Source: DATAOG01 sp963753685 (GTDB taxonomy: Bacteria; Pseudomonadota; Alphaproteobacteria; Geminicoccales; Geminicoccaceae). From it: 64,000 bases of DNA. This document shows, piece by piece, positions 61,919 through 64,000 of the stretch. Under the pieces are notes generated by a model. It saw only the letters and a list, made by a program, of their open reading frames with translations, ran no database searches and was not told where the DNA came from. A program made the translations under genes and the position numbers. The stretch spans positions 62,001-126,000 of the forward strand of contig CAVWDE010000004.1 of the NCBI GenBank assembly GCA_963753685.1, written 5' to 3'. The number at the start of each line of letters is the position of its first letter. Position 1 is the first letter of the stretch.

Positions 61919-64000
61919 AGCTTTGCGCGCTCGAGCTGGAGCAGTTCCGGAAGTTCGACCGTCCGGTCCGGGTCGCAGGCCTCGCCGACGGCCTGAACCT
62001 GATCGTCGGGCCCAACGAGATGGGCAAGTCGACCCTGTTCGCGGCCCTGCAGGCGGTGCTGTTCGAGCGCCACCGCTCCCAGGCACAGACGGTCAAGAGC
62101 TTCCAGCCGGCCGGCCACGACGGCGCCTCGCCCCGGGTCGTGCTCGACTTCGAGATCGGCCGGCAGCGCTATCGGATCGAGAAGCGCTTTCTGCGCCGGC
62201 CGGGCGCCGAACTCACGCTGCCCGACGGGCGTCCTGTGCGCGGCGAGGCCGCCGAGGAGGTGCTCTTGAGCCTGCTTGCGGGCGGCGCGCAGGGCGGCGA
62301 TGCGGGTGGCCGCGGCGGCCCGGCCGGGGCCGAGGGCATCTGGAGCCTGCTCTGGGTCGGCCAGGGCCAGTCCTTCGCCCTGCCCGCGATCCTGCCGGAC
62401 ACGCACGGTGCTCTGCAGACCGCGCTCGACGCCGAGGTCGGCCTGGTCCTGGGCGGCGACCAGGGCGGCGCGCTGATCGGCGTGCTCGACCAGGCGCTGC
62501 ACGAGCTGATCTACAAGGCGGGGCGGCCGCGCGGCCGCTACAAGGAGGCCGACGAGTTGCGCCGGAGCGTGGAGCGCGAGGTCGCCGAGCTCGAAGCCAG
62601 GCGCGCCGAGCTCGAGCGCGATCTGAATGACCTCGAGGACGCCCGCGCCGACTACGAGCGCCTGCACGCCGAGCACAGCGCCGGCCGGGAGGAAGCGGAG
62701 CTCGGCGGGCTGGCGGCGCGCCGCGAGCGGCTCAAGGTTCAGCGCGCCGAGCTGCGCGAGGCCGAGGCCGACCTCAAGGCCAAGCGCGCCGACCTCGACC
62801 AGGCGCTCGCCGAGCAGACCCGGCGCCGGACCCTGGCCCTGGAGCTGGCCGAAGCGGCGGCCGAGCGCGACCAGGCGGCGCTCGCCCTGACCGATGCGAC
62901 CACCGCTGCCGAGGCGGCGGAGGCCCTGGCGAGCGAGCGGGCGGGCAAGGTGGAGCGCGCGCAGGCGACCCTCGAGCGGACCGAGCACCACCAGCGCGGC
63001 CTGCAGCGCCTGGCGCAGGCGATCCGGCAGCGCGATGCCGGCCGGGCGGCGCTCCAGGCGGCGGCGAGCGTGGTCGCCTTCGAGCTCGAGGCGGCGGCGC
63101 TGGCACGCGTGCGGGTCGATGGCCGCCCGCTCGAGGAGCCCGGCTGCTCGCTCCGGATCGTCGATCCGCTGACGATCGCGATCGCGGGGGTCGGCCGGAT
63201 CGCGATCCGGCCGGTGATCGCCGACCGGCGGCGTTTGCAGGCCAGCGTCCGCGATGCCGAGCGGCAGATCGGGCGCGAGCTCGAGGTCCTGGGGCTGCGG
63301 CCGCCGAGTCCCAAGGCCCGCCAGCTCGAGCTCGGGCTGGCCGCGACCGGCGCGCCGGCCGCGGCGGCCGAGCGGGCTCGGAGCGCCGGTTGACGCGCCC
63401 TCCTGGCCGGAAGCCGCAGCACTCGAGACCGCGCTCGCCGAGACCGAGCGGCAGATCAGCGACCTCGTCGCGCAGCTGCAGCCGGCGCGCCGCGAGCTGG
63501 ACCGGGCCTTGGAAGACCGCCACCGCCAGGCCGCCGCGCGCGACCAGGCCGGCGCCCGTCTGGCGCAGGCGGAGCGCCGGCTCGAGCAGCTCCGCACCGA
63601 GCTGACGGCCGCCCTGGAGACGGCGGATGCGGCCGGTCTGGCGGCTCGGATCGGCGCGCTGCAAGGCGAGACCGGGATCGCCGAGGCGCGGCTGCGCCAG
63701 CTTCGGGAGCAGGCCGGCGAGGTCTCGCTCGAAGACCTGGAACAGCGGCTGGCCGGATTGCGCCAGACGGTGAACGACCGGTCGGCCGCGCTCCGGGAGC
63801 GCGAGCTGGCGCTCGAACGCCTGCGCGAGCGCGTCCAGGTGGTGTCCGGGGGCGGCCTGGACGAGCGCCTCGCGGGCGCCCGGCGCCGGCTCGACGAGCT
63901 CGAGCGCGAGTGCGGCCAGTACCGGCGCGAGGTCGAGGTCCTGGACCTTTTGCTGCGCGTCCTGCGGGCTGCCGAGCGCGAGGCCAAGGAGCGCTACGTC
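61915..64000 (+). CDS. SbcC/YhaN-like SMC-type ATPase (partial, frameshifted)
   Basis: N-terminal portion of a large SMC-like ATPase partnering the SbcD-like nuclease. ALELEQFRKFDRPV and LIVGPNEMGKSTLFAAL (Walker A) begin it, and a long Glu/Ala/Arg-rich coiled coil starts near residue 200. The first frame ends at 63393. Coiled coil resumes in the +1 frame as GAPVDAPSWPEAAALE, then LDRALEDRHRQAAARDQAGARL (core LEDRHRQAAARDQ), open to the window end. Removing one base of the GGG at 63374-63376 joins them. The C-terminal signature and Walker B lie outside the window. Confidence 0.88.

Overview
The window is high-GC DNA from an alphaproteobacterium. The clearest lineage marker is the imuA-imuB-dnaE2 mutagenesis cassette, which is preceded by a GTTC-N7-GTTC box, the LexA operator form typical of Alphaproteobacteria. 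The fused indolepyruvate oxidoreductase and the glycine-betaine/dimethylglycine-type catabolic genes fit this. I see no rRNA, tRNA, CRISPR array, insertion sequence or phage gene. A rank below class cannot be supported from the sequence.

Layout. 1-0.5 kb: end of a VapBC module. 0.5-6.8 kb (minus): SOS mutasome imuA, imuB, a coiled-coil DUF1640-like gene, then dnaE2. 6.9-8.6 kb: ABC importer ATPase and permease. 8.6-14.7 kb: surface polysaccharide locus with a kinase-methyltransferase fusion, a GT2 glycosyltransferase fused to a PhyH dioxygenase, a WcaI-like glycosyltransferase and a Wzy-like membrane protein. 14.6-18.1 kb (minus): indolepyruvate ferredoxin oxidoreductase. 18.2-22.7 kb: a ParDE-type module, then an apparent operon of Rieske oxygenase, FAD oxidoreductase, SMR transporter and choline-kinase-like protein, probably for a quaternary amine. 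22.7-31.7 kb: assorted metabolism, transport and secreted proteins. 32-34.2 kb: uvrB. 34.7-37.7 kb: a lower-GC two-gene module, a P-loop ATPase overlapping a TPR protein with 120-bp internal repeats. 37.7-49.6 kb: DMT and MFS transporters, AtuA-like pair, metallo-beta-lactamase fold enzyme, CoA transferase, amidase, Ohr, aldolase-like enzyme and three PIN-toxin modules. 49.6-57.3 kb (mostly minus): DUF29, slipin/NfeD pair, DUF433/DUF5615 pair, Tat-exported hydrolase and a BatA/BatB-BatC pair. 57.5-64 kb: dimethylglycine dehydrogenase-like enzyme, AbrB/PIN module and an SbcD/SbcC-like pair running off the end.

Two themes stand out. First, seven type II toxin-antitoxin-like modules lie in 64 kb, and two of them abut or overlap the same CoA-transferase gene. 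Second, eight otherwise well-conserved genes are broken by single-base indels, ten in all, and most are one surplus base in a short G/C run. This looks more like consensus error than gene death, so I annotate these genes across the breaks. The best candidates for undescribed biology are the GT2-PhyH fusion with its neighbouring kinase-methyltransferase, the split ATPase/TPR module, and the Rieske/FAD/SMR/kinase operon.
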